The position numbers were made by a program, and so were the translations under genes. From an uncultured Phascolarctobacterium sp. (GTDB lineage Bacteria; Bacillota; Negativicutes; Acidaminococcales; Acidaminococcaceae), in NCBI GenBank assembly GCA_900757795.1, contig CAAEPE010000038.1, positions 1 to 64,000 on the forward strand: DNA of 64,000 nucleotides, read 5' to 3'. The stretch's first letter is position 1. Every line of letters starts with the position of its first letter. Shown in pieces: positions 33,894 to 42,773 of this stretch. Under the pieces are notes generated by a model that was not told where the DNA came from, did no database searches, and saw only the letters and a list, made by a program, of their open reading frames with translations.

Positions 33894-36827
33894 ATGCAGA
33901 TAGGTTTAGACATTGGCAGTACAACAATAAAAATAGCAGTTTTGGATGATGCCGGTACGCTGTTGTTCAGCAAATATCAGCGCCATTACAGCCAAATTGC
34001 TGCTAAAATTTTAGAATTGCATAAAGAGCTGATGCTTAAATTTCCTACTTTGCGTAAGGCTCGTTTAGCTATCAGCGGCAGCGCGGGCATAGGTATTGCC
34101 GAAAGCTGCGGCTTACAGTTTGTGCAGGAGGTTTTTGCGGAAAAAATCTGCACGGAGAAGCTTAACCCTCAAACAGATGCGGTTATTGAATTGGGCGGTG
34201 AAGACGCTAAGATACTTTTTCTTGGCCGCCATTTTGATGCACGCATGAACGATAGCTGTGCCGGAGGCACCGGAGCTTTTATTGATCAAATGGCTTCCTT
34301 GCTTAATGTAGAAACAACGGAAATGAACGCATTGGCGCAAAAAGCTACTACCAGTTATACTATTGCCAGCCGTTGCGGTGTTTTCGCCAAAAGTGACATT
34401 CAGCCGCTGCTGAATCAGGGTGCGGCTAAAAGCGATTTAGTGGCTAGTATTTTTCATGCTGTGGCCAGCCAGGCTGTTACCGGTTTAGCTAAGGGACGGC
34501 CTATTGAGGGAAGGGTACTTTATCTTGGCGGACCCTTAACCTTTATGAGCTGTCTGCGCGACAGCTTTGATAAAATTTTGCAGATTAAAGGCGTATGTCC
34601 AAAGAACAGCCTTTATTATGTAGCGATGGGTGCAGCCTTCTGCGCAGAGCACGATGTGGAATTTGCCGATTTGCCGGCCAAATTAGAGACCGCAAGCAAA
34701 GCTCACTGTTTTGAACACATGCCGCCGCTTTTTCAAAATCAAGCTGAATACGACGCTTTTCATAAGCGTCATTCCCAAAACGCCGTTACTATTTCTACTC
34801 CTGAAAATGCTGGTGAAGCTTTTATCGGCATTGACTCCGGCAGTACCACGATTAAAATTGCCATTATGAGTCCTACAGGCGAGCTTTTAGATTCTTTCTA
34901 TCAAAGCAATAAGGGCAATCCTGTGGTTGCTGTACGCGATTATCTTACTACATTTTATGAAAAATATCCTCAGTGCCATATTTTAGCCGGAGCCGTTACC
35001 GGTTATGGGGAGGATTTAATTCGTCATGCCTTTGGTATAGATTACGGTATTGTGGAAACCATGGCGCATTTTTATGCGGCGCAGCATTTAGAGCCTGATG
35101 TGGATTTTATTTTGGACATCGGCGGACAGGATATGAAATGCCTTAAAATTCACAACGGCGCTATTGATAATATTTTTTTGAACGAAGCCTGCTCCAGCGG
35201 CTGCGGCAGCTTTTTACAGACCTTTGCCGAAATACTTGGTTACACTGCCGAAAAATTTGCTAAAATTGGCCTTTTTGCCGATATGCCCGTGGATTTAGGC
35301 AGCCGCTGCACTGTTTTTATGAACAGCAGCGTGAAACAAGCGCAGAAGGACGGAGCTTCTGTTGCTAATATCAGTGCCGGACTTTCCATAAGTATTGTTA
35401 AAAATGCTTTATATAAGGTTATTCGTCCCGGCAGCAAAGCTGCCATTGGTAAGCATATTGTTGTTCAAGGCGGCACCTTCCTCAACGATTGTGTGCTGCG
35501 TGCTTTTGAGCAGGAAATGGGACTGGAGGTTGTAAGACCCAATATAGCGGGACTGATGGGGGCTTACGGCGCCGCTCTTTATGCTCAACGCCGTTATCAC
35601 AACAATCAGCGTCCCAGCAGCATTTTAAAACTGACAGATTTAGCAAGCTTTCAGCACACAGTTAAGGGTGTGACCTGCGGCTTGTGCAATAATCACTGTC
35701 ATTTGACTGTCAACAGCTTTGCCAGCGGAAAAAAATTTATCAGCGGCAATCGCTGCGAACGTCCTATTACGCACATGGCGCCTAAGGATGATTTAAATCT
35801 TTATCGCCAAAAGCTGGCGCTTTTAAAAAATCTACCTGCTAACGAACAGCCAACTCGCGGCGTGGTGGGTATTCCTATGGGATTAAATATGTATGAGCTG
35901 CTGCCGTTTTGGCAGGGACTTTTGCAGCATCTTGGCTTTAAGGTTGTTACCAGTCCGATTGAAGACAAAAATATCTATCGCATGGGACAAAATACCATTC
36001 CCAGCGATACAGTGTGCTATCCTGCTAAGCTTATGCACGGGCATATAAAATGGTTGCTTGATCATGGTGTCGACCATATTTTTTATCCCTGCATGACTTA
36101 TAATATTTGTGAGCAGGGCACAGAAAACTGTTATAACTGTCCTGTTGTGGCTTATTATCCCGAAGTGCTGCACGCCAATATGCGCGAATTATCTAAGGCA
36201 GATTTTTTCTTTGACTATCTTGGTTTGCTGCACAAAAAGGTTTTAGTGCAGAAGCTTTATGAAATGCTGCATAAGGCTTATAGCGATATAACCAAAGAGC
36301 AAATAAAAAAAGCTGTGGACGCGGCTTTTGCCGCTTATGATGCTTTTGAAGCGCAGGTCAAGGAGCGCGGACAGCAAATTATCACGCTGGCGCGCCAGCA
36401 GCATAGACCTATCATAGTTATGGCTGGCAGACCTTACCATATTGATCCTAAAGTAAATCATAGTATCGACCGTTTGATTACAACTATGGGCGCAGCTCTT
36501 GTCAGCGAGGATGCAGTCAGCAGCCATGTGACCTCTAAAGACCTAAATACCGATTTACATGTGCTGAATCAATGGACTTATCATAGTAGACTGTATGCCG
36601 CCGCTAAATATGTGGCAGAAAATCCTGATATGCATCTTATTCAGCTGGTAAGCTTTGGCTGCGGCTGTGATGCTATAACCGCTGACGAATGCCGCCGTAT
36701 TTTAGAAGAAAACGGACGGATTTATACGCAGATTAAAATAGATGATATTGATAATTTAGGCGCAGCTAAAATACGCATTCGCAGTCTTTTCTCTGCTGCC
36801 GGTTTGTTTGAATTAGATAATAATTAA
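33894..36827 (+). CDS. Acyl-CoA dehydratase activase-like protein, double ATPase
   Basis: A 977-residue protein related to the BadF/BadG/HgdC activases. Two ASKHA ATPase domains lie in tandem: domain 1 starts IGLDIGSTTIKIAVLD with SCAGGTGAFIDQMA, domain 2 starts near residue 310 with IGIDSGSTTIKIAIMS and EACSSGCGSFLQTF. Each keeps the Cys that would bind a bridging 4Fe-4S cluster. A DUF2229-type region follows (CGLCNNHCHLTV, GNRCERP, YPCMTYNICEQGTENCYNCP). Activases use ATP to push one electron onto a dehydratase. The family with this layout has no settled function. ATG 33894 has GGAGG; the frame opens earlier at 33870. Confidence 0.88.
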   Translation: MQIGLDIGSTTIKIAVLDDAGTLLFSKYQRHYSQIAAKILELHKELMLKFPTLRKARLAISGSAGIGIAESCGLQFVQEVFAEKICTEKLNPQTDAVIELGGEDAKILFLGRHFDARMNDSCAGGTGAFIDQMASLLNVETTEMNALAQKATTSYTIASRCGVFAKSDIQPLLNQGAAKSDLVASIFHAVASQAVTGLAKGRPIEGRVLYLGGPLTFMSCLRDSFDKILQIKGVCPKNSLYYVAMGAAFCAEHDVEFADLPAKLETASKAHCFEHMPPLFQNQAEYDAFHKRHSQNAVTISTPENAGEAFIGIDSGSTTIKIAIMSPTGELLDSFYQSNKGNPVVAVRDYLTTFYEKYPQCHILAGAVTGYGEDLIRHAFGIDYGIVETMAHFYAAQHLEPDVDFILDIGGQDMKCLKIHNGAIDNIFLNEACSSGCGSFLQTFAEILGYTAEKFAKIGLFADMPVDLGSRCTVFMNSSVKQAQKDGASVANISAGLSISIVKNALYKVIRPGSKAAIGKHIVVQGGTFLNDCVLRAFEQEMGLEVVRPNIAGLMGAYGAALYAQRRYHNNQRPSSILKLTDLASFQHTVKGVTCGLCNNHCHLTVNSFASGKKFISGNRCERPITHMAPKDDLNLYRQKLALLKNLPANEQPTRGVVGIPMGLNMYELLPFWQGLLQHLGFKVVTSPIEDKNIYRMGQNTIPSDTVCYPAKLMHGHIKWLLDHGVDHIFYPCMTYNICEQGTENCYNCPVVAYYPEVLHANMRELSKADFFFDYLGLLHKKVLVQKLYEMLHKAYSDITKEQIKKAVDAAFAAYDAFEAQVKERGQQIITLARQQHRPIIVMAGRPYHIDPKVNHSIDRLITTMGAALVSEDAVSSHVTSKDLNTDLHVLNQWTYHSRLYAAAKYVAENPDMHLIQLVSFGCGCDAITADECRRILEENGRIYTQIKIDDIDNLGAAKIRIRSLFSAAGLFELDNN

Positions 36828-36840
36828 AGGAGTTTTCTCC

Positions 36841-38085
36841 ATGACAGAAGCCTCTAACAACAATTTTGTTCCATTTACAGAAAAAATGCGTAAAACGCAT
36901 ACTATCCTGATCCCCGGTATGCTGCCGCTGCATTTTTCGCTTTTGCGTTCCGCGCTTTCCAGTTGTGGCTACAAGGCGGAAATTTTGCAAAACACTAGCC
37001 GTGATGTGGTCGAAACAGGTCTTAAATATGTAAATAATGATATTTGCTATCCGGCGCTTTTGGTTATCGGGCAGCTGATTAACGCTTTGGAAAGCGGCAA
37101 ATACGACTTAAAAAAGACAGCGCTTATTCTTAGCCAAACCGGCGGCGGCTGCCGTGCATCAAATTATATTTATTTGCTGCGTAAGGCTTTGGAAAAAGCC
37201 GGATTCAGCGATATTCCTGTGATCAGTCTTAATGTTAACGGCTTGGAAAAACAGCCAGGCTTTCATTTGAACGCTGCCATGCTGCGAAAATTGTTGGCAG
37301 CGATTATTTATGGCGATGCGCTGATGTATTTAACTAATAAGGTACGTCCTTATGAGGTTGTACAAGGATCGGCCGATGAGCTGGCTGCTAAATGGCTGCT
37401 TAAGCTCAACGAAGCTTTTCATACGGGCAGAGCGCAGGTTATGAGCAATATTAAAAAATTTACCAAGACCATTGCCGAAGAGTTTGCCAATGTACCTATT
37501 ACCCTAACTCCTAAAACTAAGGTTGGTATTGTAGGAGAAATTTATATTAAATATGCTGCTTTAGGCAATAACAATTTAGAAAAATTTTTACAGAAGCAGG
37601 ATTGTGAATATATGCTGCCCGGTGTTTTGAATTTTATTATGTATTGCGTAGATACCTATCTTACAGATTATAAGCTGTATGGCGGCAGCTTTTGGAAATA
37701 TGGAGCGAATAAAGGCGCTATGTGGTATCTTAAACATTTAGAAAATATTCTCCACCAAGCATTGAATACGGCTCCGTTTTGTGCGCCTGCTGCGTATGAC
37801 GAAACTAAAGCTATGGTTAAAGGCGTTATCGGCTACGGCAATAATATGGGCGAGGGTTGGCTGTTAACTGCCGAAATGTTGGAATTGATTCATAGCGGTT
37901 ATAATAATATTATTTGCGCTCAGCCTTTTGGCTGCCTGCCTAATCATATTGCCGGACGTGGTATGATAAACAAAATTAAGGAAATCAGCGAGGAAGCAAA
38001 TATTTTGGCTATTGATTATGACGCCAGCGCTTCACGCGTCAATCAGGAAAATCGCATTAAGCTAATGTTGGCGACTGCGAAGTAA
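36841..38085 (+). CDS. 2-Hydroxyacyl-CoA dehydratase D-component-like protein
   Basis: A 414-residue protein of the HgdB/DUF2229-associated family, 13 bp after the activase gene. Cys likely to hold an Fe-S cluster are in NDICYPALLVIGQ, QTGGGCRASNYIYLL and QPFGCLPNHIAGRG. In many Firmicutes this part is fused to the activase in one giant chain; here it is separate. True dehydratases need two subunits plus an activase, so this is more likely an ATP-driven reductase of unknown substrate, akin to double-cubane cluster proteins. Confidence 0.85.
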   Translation: MTEASNNNFVPFTEKMRKTHTILIPGMLPLHFSLLRSALSSCGYKAEILQNTSRDVVETGLKYVNNDICYPALLVIGQLINALESGKYDLKKTALILSQTGGGCRASNYIYLLRKALEKAGFSDIPVISLNVNGLEKQPGFHLNAAMLRKLLAAIIYGDALMYLTNKVRPYEVVQGSADELAAKWLLKLNEAFHTGRAQVMSNIKKFTKTIAEEFANVPITLTPKTKVGIVGEIYIKYAALGNNNLEKFLQKQDCEYMLPGVLNFIMYCVDTYLTDYKLYGGSFWKYGANKGAMWYLKHLENILHQALNTAPFCAPAAYDETKAMVKGVIGYGNNMGEGWLLTAEMLELIHSGYNNIICAQPFGCLPNHIAGRGMINKIKEISEEANILAIDYDASASRVNQENRIKLMLATAK

Positions 38086-38130
38086 AAAACGGTACAGAAA
38101 GTATAACAAAAAACTTTCTGTACCGTTTTT
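38085..38130 (+). terminator. Terminator of the activase operon
   Basis: An 18-bp stem AAAAACGGTACAGAAAGT (38085-38102) with its exact complement (38113-38130), then AT-rich sequence. Confidence 0.93.
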
Positions 38131-38218
38131 AATTTTAATTTATTATGACATTTAGAAAATTTACAAGGTATTTTGTTATTGACTAAATGCGTTTAAATGA
38201 TATTTTATATGCTTTAAG

Positions 38219-38250
38219 CATTGTAATATTGATTACATAGCGTTACAATG
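38219..38250 (+). promoter_or_regulatory. Promoter of the PucR gene within an inverted repeat
   Basis: TTGTAA (38221-38226) and TACAAT (38244-38249) are 17 bp apart. CATTGTAA (38219-38226) and TTACAATG (38243-38250) form a perfect 8-bp inverted repeat that contains both boxes, suggesting autoregulation. Confidence 0.6.
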
Positions 38251-38316
38251 AGTACGAGGATAACTGGTTGTTTAGCTATCTAAAAATACTTAAATCCGGC
38301 ATAAGGAGTGATAAGC

Positions 38317-39495
38317 ATGAGTATAACATGCAATACGCTTTTACATCAAAATTTTTTTGAGTCAATTAAGCTTATGGCTGGCAGTAATGGTCTAGACAGA
38401 GTTGTTTCGTGGGCCTGCATATGTCAAACGGAAAAAGTATCTTATTATGCGCACAGAGGAGCACTTTTATTTATTACGGATATTATTTTGAGTGCGCCTG
38501 TATTAAACGATATTCTTGAAGAAGGCATCAAGAAAAATCTTGCCGGTTTAGTAATTATTACTGATGATAAATATATTAAAGAAATTCCTGTTTCACTCAT
38601 GCGAAGAGCTACTGCAGCAAGGTTTCCTATATTTTCCGTGCCGTGGAGTAAAAAAATCATTGATATTACTCAATGTATAACTAGGCTAATTATGACCGAT
38701 CAGCTTAACGCTAACAATATAGTTGATTTCCTAAATTATCTGCTGTTTGCAGATGATACGACTAAGGATATGCTGCTTAACCGTGCTTTTATAGATCAAA
38801 TAAGCGTTCCCCGTTATTCTTTTGTTTGTATTTTCACTTCTGCTCCGACAAAAAATATTATTTTTAACAAAAGCATGCTGCGGCAAAAGGTAGATTTTTA
38901 CTGTAATATTCATCATATTAACAGCATGTCTATTATTTATGGGAATAATGTTATTCTACTGGCAGGCGCCAATAATCTACAGGATATTGCTGAAGGCTAT
39001 ACTATGCTTGATGAATACCAAAAAATGCTGAATATTGAAGCTCAAAATACGCTGCAAACAGCTTTTGGCAATATTTGCGATGATATTAGTAAAATTAAAA
39101 ATAGTTATCAGGAAGCCAATTTCGCTTTGATTATGTTGAGCCATTTTGTCAACCGACATTGTTTCCACTATAGTGAATTGGATTTTTATCATCTATTGCA
39201 GCAAATTGAAAATGAAAATGAATTGCAAATCTATTGCTGTAATAAATTACAAATTTTGTTTGAGCAAAATAGCAGATATAAAAATCAGCTATTGAAAACT
39301 TTAAAGATTTTTTTAGAGTCGCAAAATAATATCGAAAGAGCGGCACTTGTTTTACACGTGCATCGCAATACCGTGGCCTATCGCCTCAAAAAAATCAGCA
39401 GTATGCTGCACATAGATTATACAGATAGTAAATGCTGCTTTGAGCTACACTTAGCTATTTTTATTAAAGAATATCTTGAAAATAAAATTGTGTAA
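38317..39495 (+). CDS. PucR family transcriptional regulator
   Basis: A 392-residue regulator. The N-terminal half resembles the PucR ligand domain (GALLFITDIIL, KNLAGLVIITDDKYIKEIP). The C-terminus is a typical PucR/CdaR helix-turn-helix (NNIERAALVLHVHRNTVAYR). ATG 38317 is chosen because AAGGAG is 8 bases upstream. The target is unknown; the activase operon just upstream is the nearest candidate. Confidence 0.87.
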   Translation: MSITCNTLLHQNFFESIKLMAGSNGLDRVVSWACICQTEKVSYYAHRGALLFITDIILSAPVLNDILEEGIKKNLAGLVIITDDKYIKEIPVSLMRRATAARFPIFSVPWSKKIIDITQCITRLIMTDQLNANNIVDFLNYLLFADDTTKDMLLNRAFIDQISVPRYSFVCIFTSAPTKNIIFNKSMLRQKVDFYCNIHHINSMSIIYGNNVILLAGANNLQDIAEGYTMLDEYQKMLNIEAQNTLQTAFGNICDDISKIKNSYQEANFALIMLSHFVNRHCFHYSELDFYHLLQQIENENELQIYCCNKLQILFEQNSRYKNQLLKTLKIFLESQNNIERAALVLHVHRNTVAYRLKKISSMLHIDYTDSKCCFELHLAIFIKEYLENKIV

Positions 39496-39592
39496 GCGTA
39501 AAAATATACAGCCTAGCTTTAATTTTTTACTATTAACTTGATTGTGTATGGATGATGCTTAACAACAAAATACTTTATGGTTAATGAACTGC

Positions 39593-39645
39593 TTGACTTT
39601 TGGTTAACCAAGTGATACCCTTTCAATTAGAAGAAGGTTAACTAA
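39593..39645 (+). promoter_or_regulatory. birA promoter with palindromic operator candidate
   Basis: TTGACT (39593-39598) and an extended -10, TGATACCCT (39613-39621). Between them is the 12-bp perfect palindrome TTGGTTAACCAA (39600-39611). Further GTTAA words lie at 39579 (GGTTAATG) and 39636 (GGTTAACT). They resemble BirA half-sites (TTGTTAACC/GGTTAACAA), but the spacing is not the usual one. Confidence 0.5.
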
Positions 39646-39684
39646 ACGAGTTATTTTGATGATAAAAATTGGGAGGCAAAGCTC

Positions 39685-40683
39685 ATGCGTAAGCGTATTT
39701 TAGAATTGTTGCGGAATAGCGGCAGCGAGCCTGTCAGCGGTGAAGAAATTTCCCGCCAGCTGGAGGTTTCCCGCACGGCAATTTGGAAACATATTCAAAC
39801 TTTAAAAAATGAAGGCTATGATATAGAATCAGTACCAAAAAAAGGTTATATTTTAAAGGAGGTTCCCAACAGATTATTTCCGCAGGAGATTTTATCTCAT
39901 TTGCAGACTAAATGGCTTGGGCATAGTATCTGCTATCGTGACAGCATAGATTCTTCTAACAATTTAGCGAAAGCGCTGGCTAATGCAGGCTGTGAAAACG
40001 GTCTTTTGGTTGTGGCTGAAGAACAGGGTGCAGGCAAAGGACGCCTGTCCCGCGGTTGGATTTCTCCTTATGCTAAAGGCATTTGGTTCAGCGTAGTTTT
40101 AAAGCCGCCGTTTTTACCGCAGGAGGCATCTAAATGTACCTTGCTAGCGGCAGTTGCCGTAGTTAAGGCTATCAATAAAATTGCCGGTGTTAATGCCGCT
40201 ATTAAATGGCCCAATGATATTTTGATGCTAGGACGTAAGCTGGTAGGTATTCTTACAGAGATGAACGCGGAGTTTGGCCATATAAATTATGTTGTTATTG
40301 GTATTGGCATTAACACTAACGCAGCTGTGGAGGATTATCCGGAGGAGGTTAAGCCGTTGGCTGTTTCTATTTGTGATGCTGCGACTGAGCCTTTTACACG
40401 TGTGCAGCTTTTGTGCGATATTCTCAAAAATATGGAAGAGCTGTACGAAATTGCAGTGTCGAAAGGCTTCGCTCCGATTTTTGACGAATGGCGTAAATAT
40501 TCTTGTACTTTGGGACAAGAGGTTAAGGTTATCGCGCCCGATATGACTTATTTTGGCACGGCAGAGGATATTGATGAGGAAGGCCTTTTAATCGTGCGCA
40601 AGGCTGATGGAACGTTGGAAAAGGTTGTGGCAGGGGATGTTTCAATTCGTCCGGCAGCTGCCAAAAACGGAGCCTATGCATAA
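39685..40683 (+). CDS. birA: Biotin protein ligase and repressor
   Basis: A 332-residue bifunctional BirA. Residues 1-65 are the winged helix (EEISRQLEVSRTAIWKHIQT). The ligase has the biotinyl-AMP loop EEQGAGKGRLSRGWISP, IKWPNDILMLGRKLVGIL and VIGIGINTN. A C-terminal SH3-like domain follows. It biotinylates carrier proteins such as the decarboxylase gamma subunit and should repress biotin genes. GGGAGG precedes the ATG. Confidence 0.95.
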   Translation: MRKRILELLRNSGSEPVSGEEISRQLEVSRTAIWKHIQTLKNEGYDIESVPKKGYILKEVPNRLFPQEILSHLQTKWLGHSICYRDSIDSSNNLAKALANAGCENGLLVVAEEQGAGKGRLSRGWISPYAKGIWFSVVLKPPFLPQEASKCTLLAAVAVVKAINKIAGVNAAIKWPNDILMLGRKLVGILTEMNAEFGHINYVVIGIGINTNAAVEDYPEEVKPLAVSICDAATEPFTRVQLLCDILKNMEELYEIAVSKGFAPIFDEWRKYSCTLGQEVKVIAPDMTYFGTAEDIDEEGLLIVRKADGTLEKVVAGDVSIRPAAAKNGAYA

Positions 40684-40705
40684 CCAGAAAAACTTGTAAT
40701 ACTTC

Positions 40706-40733
40706 TTGCATTCTGCTTGCTTTGTGATACAAT
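40706..40733 (+). promoter_or_regulatory. Promoter of coaX
   Basis: TTGCAT (40706-40711) and TACAAT (40728-40733), 16-bp spacer, with an extended TG at -15. Confidence 0.8.
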
Positions 40734-40791
40734 AATAAAGGCTCTGAGGCCTATTTTTCAAGCGGAAGCACAATTCCGAGGAGGATTTAAT

Positions 40792-41568
40792 ATGTTACTT
40801 GTAATTGATGTAGGAAATACCAATGTTGTTGCTGGCGTTTTTGATAACAAGGAGTTAAAGGTTCATTGGCGCTTTTCTACTGACCGGTCCAAAACTGCGG
40901 ATGAGTTTGGTATTATGCTGCGCAGCATGTTTGATTATACTGACGTGGAAATGGATAAAATTAATTCCATTATTATTTCCAGCGTAGTGCCTCCCGTGCT
41001 AATTCCCTTGTGCCACATGTGCGAGCGTTATTTTGGCATTAAGCCGATGGTAGTAGGCCCCGGCATTAAGAATGGTATTTTTATTCGTTACGATAATCCT
41101 AAGGAAGTGGGTGCTGACCGTATCGTAAACGCAGTAGCTGCTTTCCATAAATATAGCCATTTAGGCAGACCCATGATTATTTTGGATTTTGGCACGGCTA
41201 ACACCTTCTGTGCTCTGCTGCCTACAGGTGAATATCTTGGCGGTGCTATTGCCCCCGGTATTGGTATTTCTGTGGACGCTTTGTTCCAACGTGCAGCAAA
41301 GCTGCCCCGCATTGAGCTGATTAAGCCTAAAACCGTTATCTGCCGCAATACAGTAAATTCCATGCAGGCAGGCGCAATTTATGGTTTTGTCGGTCAAATG
41401 GAAGGCATTGTCAACCACATGAAAAAGGAATTGGGCGGCGATGCGTTTGTTATTGCTACGGGTGGTTTTGCCAATACCATGGCATCTGAATCCGACTGCA
41501 TTGATGTAATCGAGCCTTTCCTGACCTTGGACGGTCTGCGTATTCTTTACGAAAAGAATGCTAAATAA
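40792..41568 (+). CDS. coaX: Type III pantothenate kinase
   Basis: A 258-residue CoaX, first step of CoA synthesis. LLVIDVGNTNVVAGVFD is the ATP loop, NPKEVGADRIVNAVAAF and DFGTANTFCAL the catalytic region, GGAIAPGIGIS the pantothenate region. ATG 40792 follows GAGGAGG; the frame is open further upstream without an RBS. birA followed by coaX is a frequent Firmicute order. Confidence 0.96.
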   Translation: MLLVIDVGNTNVVAGVFDNKELKVHWRFSTDRSKTADEFGIMLRSMFDYTDVEMDKINSIIISSVVPPVLIPLCHMCERYFGIKPMVVGPGIKNGIFIRYDNPKEVGADRIVNAVAAFHKYSHLGRPMIILDFGTANTFCALLPTGEYLGGAIAPGIGISVDALFQRAAKLPRIELIKPKTVICRNTVNSMQAGAIYGFVGQMEGIVNHMKKELGGDAFVIATGGFANTMASESDCIDVIEPFLTLDGLRILYEKNAK

Positions 41569-41627
41569 GATTTTAGGAAAGCGTTTTGCATAATGCTTTT
41601 ACAAAATAATTTGCTTTTGCATAGTTT

Positions 41628-41657
41628 AAGTCCGCTGATTTTTTTGGCGGGCTTTTC
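41628..41657 (+). terminator. Terminator of coaX
   Basis: AAGTCCGC pairs with GCGGGCTT, followed by TTCTTT. Confidence 0.8.
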
Positions 41658-41708
41658 TTTAATTATATATTTACCTGCTTCATACTAAAAATATCTTGTG
41701 GAGTTACT

Positions 41709-42725
41709 ATGAAAATAGGAAAAATAGAATTAGATGCGCCTTTGGCTTTAGCGCCGATGGCCGGCATTACCGATTTACCCTTTAGAGTGATCTGCCGCCG
41801 TTTAGGCTGCGGTATGACCGTTTCTGAAATGGTCAGCGCTAAAGGGCTGCTTTATAAAAATGTTAAGACTACAGAAATGCTGCGTATAGATACGGCGGAA
41901 CGACCCACGGCTATCCAGCTTTTTGGCAGCGTGCCCAGCGAATTGGCAGCAGCGGCAAAAATGGTGCAGGCCAGCGGCGCGGATATTATTGATTTTAATA
42001 TGGGCTGTCCGGTGCCTAAAATTGTCAACAACGGCGAAGGCTCGGCGCTGATGAAAAATCCGCAGCTGGCTTACGAAGTGCTGGCTGCTATGGTGGATGC
42101 CGTTGACATTCCCGTAACCGTAAAATTTCGCGCCGGCTGGGATGAGGAGCACCGCAACGCGGTGGAAATAGCTTTAGCTGCCGAACGCGCAGGCGTGGCT
42201 GCCGTTGCTGTCCATGGACGCACGCGCCAGCAGTTTTACGAAGGTAAAGCAGACTGGAGTATTATTAAAGCGGTAAAGCAGGCTGTCAAGGTGCCTGTTT
42301 TTGGTAACGGTGATATTTTTACCGTTGCAGACGGTTTGCGCATGTTTCGAGAAACAGGTGTAGACGGCTTAATGATTGGACGCGGTGCCGACGGTAATCC
42401 GTGGCTGTTCAGACAGCTGAAAGCGGCGCTTGCCGGCGAAGAAACTCCGCAGGTGACAAGCTTGGATGAACGGATGAATTTAGCTGCCGAGCATTTGCAG
42501 ATGCTCATTGATTATAAAGGCGAAGTGATTTCTGTAAAAGAAATGCGCCGTCATATTTCTGCCTATCTTAAAGGATTGCCCCATGCGGCGGCATTCCGTG
42601 GAAGATTTAATCAAGTGGATACGCAGGAGCAGTTTTTAGAGCTGCTCAATGCTTATCGTGAGTGCGCTTACAGCTATTATGAAAAGGAAAAACATTTAGC
42701 AAGCAGCATTGAAGAAAAAAGCTAA
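41709..42725 (+). CDS. dusB: tRNA-dihydrouridine synthase
   Basis: A 338-residue FMN enzyme that reduces uridine in tRNA. LAPMAGITDLPFRVICRRLG is the N-terminal motif, DFNMGCPVPKIVNNGEGSAL holds the catalytic Cys, and VHGRTRQQFYEGKADW and NGDIFTVADG are further FMN-site parts. Length fits DusB. Confidence 0.94.
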   Translation: MKIGKIELDAPLALAPMAGITDLPFRVICRRLGCGMTVSEMVSAKGLLYKNVKTTEMLRIDTAERPTAIQLFGSVPSELAAAAKMVQASGADIIDFNMGCPVPKIVNNGEGSALMKNPQLAYEVLAAMVDAVDIPVTVKFRAGWDEEHRNAVEIALAAERAGVAAVAVHGRTRQQFYEGKADWSIIKAVKQAVKVPVFGNGDIFTVADGLRMFRETGVDGLMIGRGADGNPWLFRQLKAALAGEETPQVTSLDERMNLAAEHLQMLIDYKGEVISVKEMRRHISAYLKGLPHAAAFRGRFNQVDTQEQFLELLNAYRECAYSYYEKEKHLASSIEEKS

Positions 42726-42773
42726 ATATGTTACAATAATATTTTGTTAAAGAGTATTTAGGGAGCTTAGATT

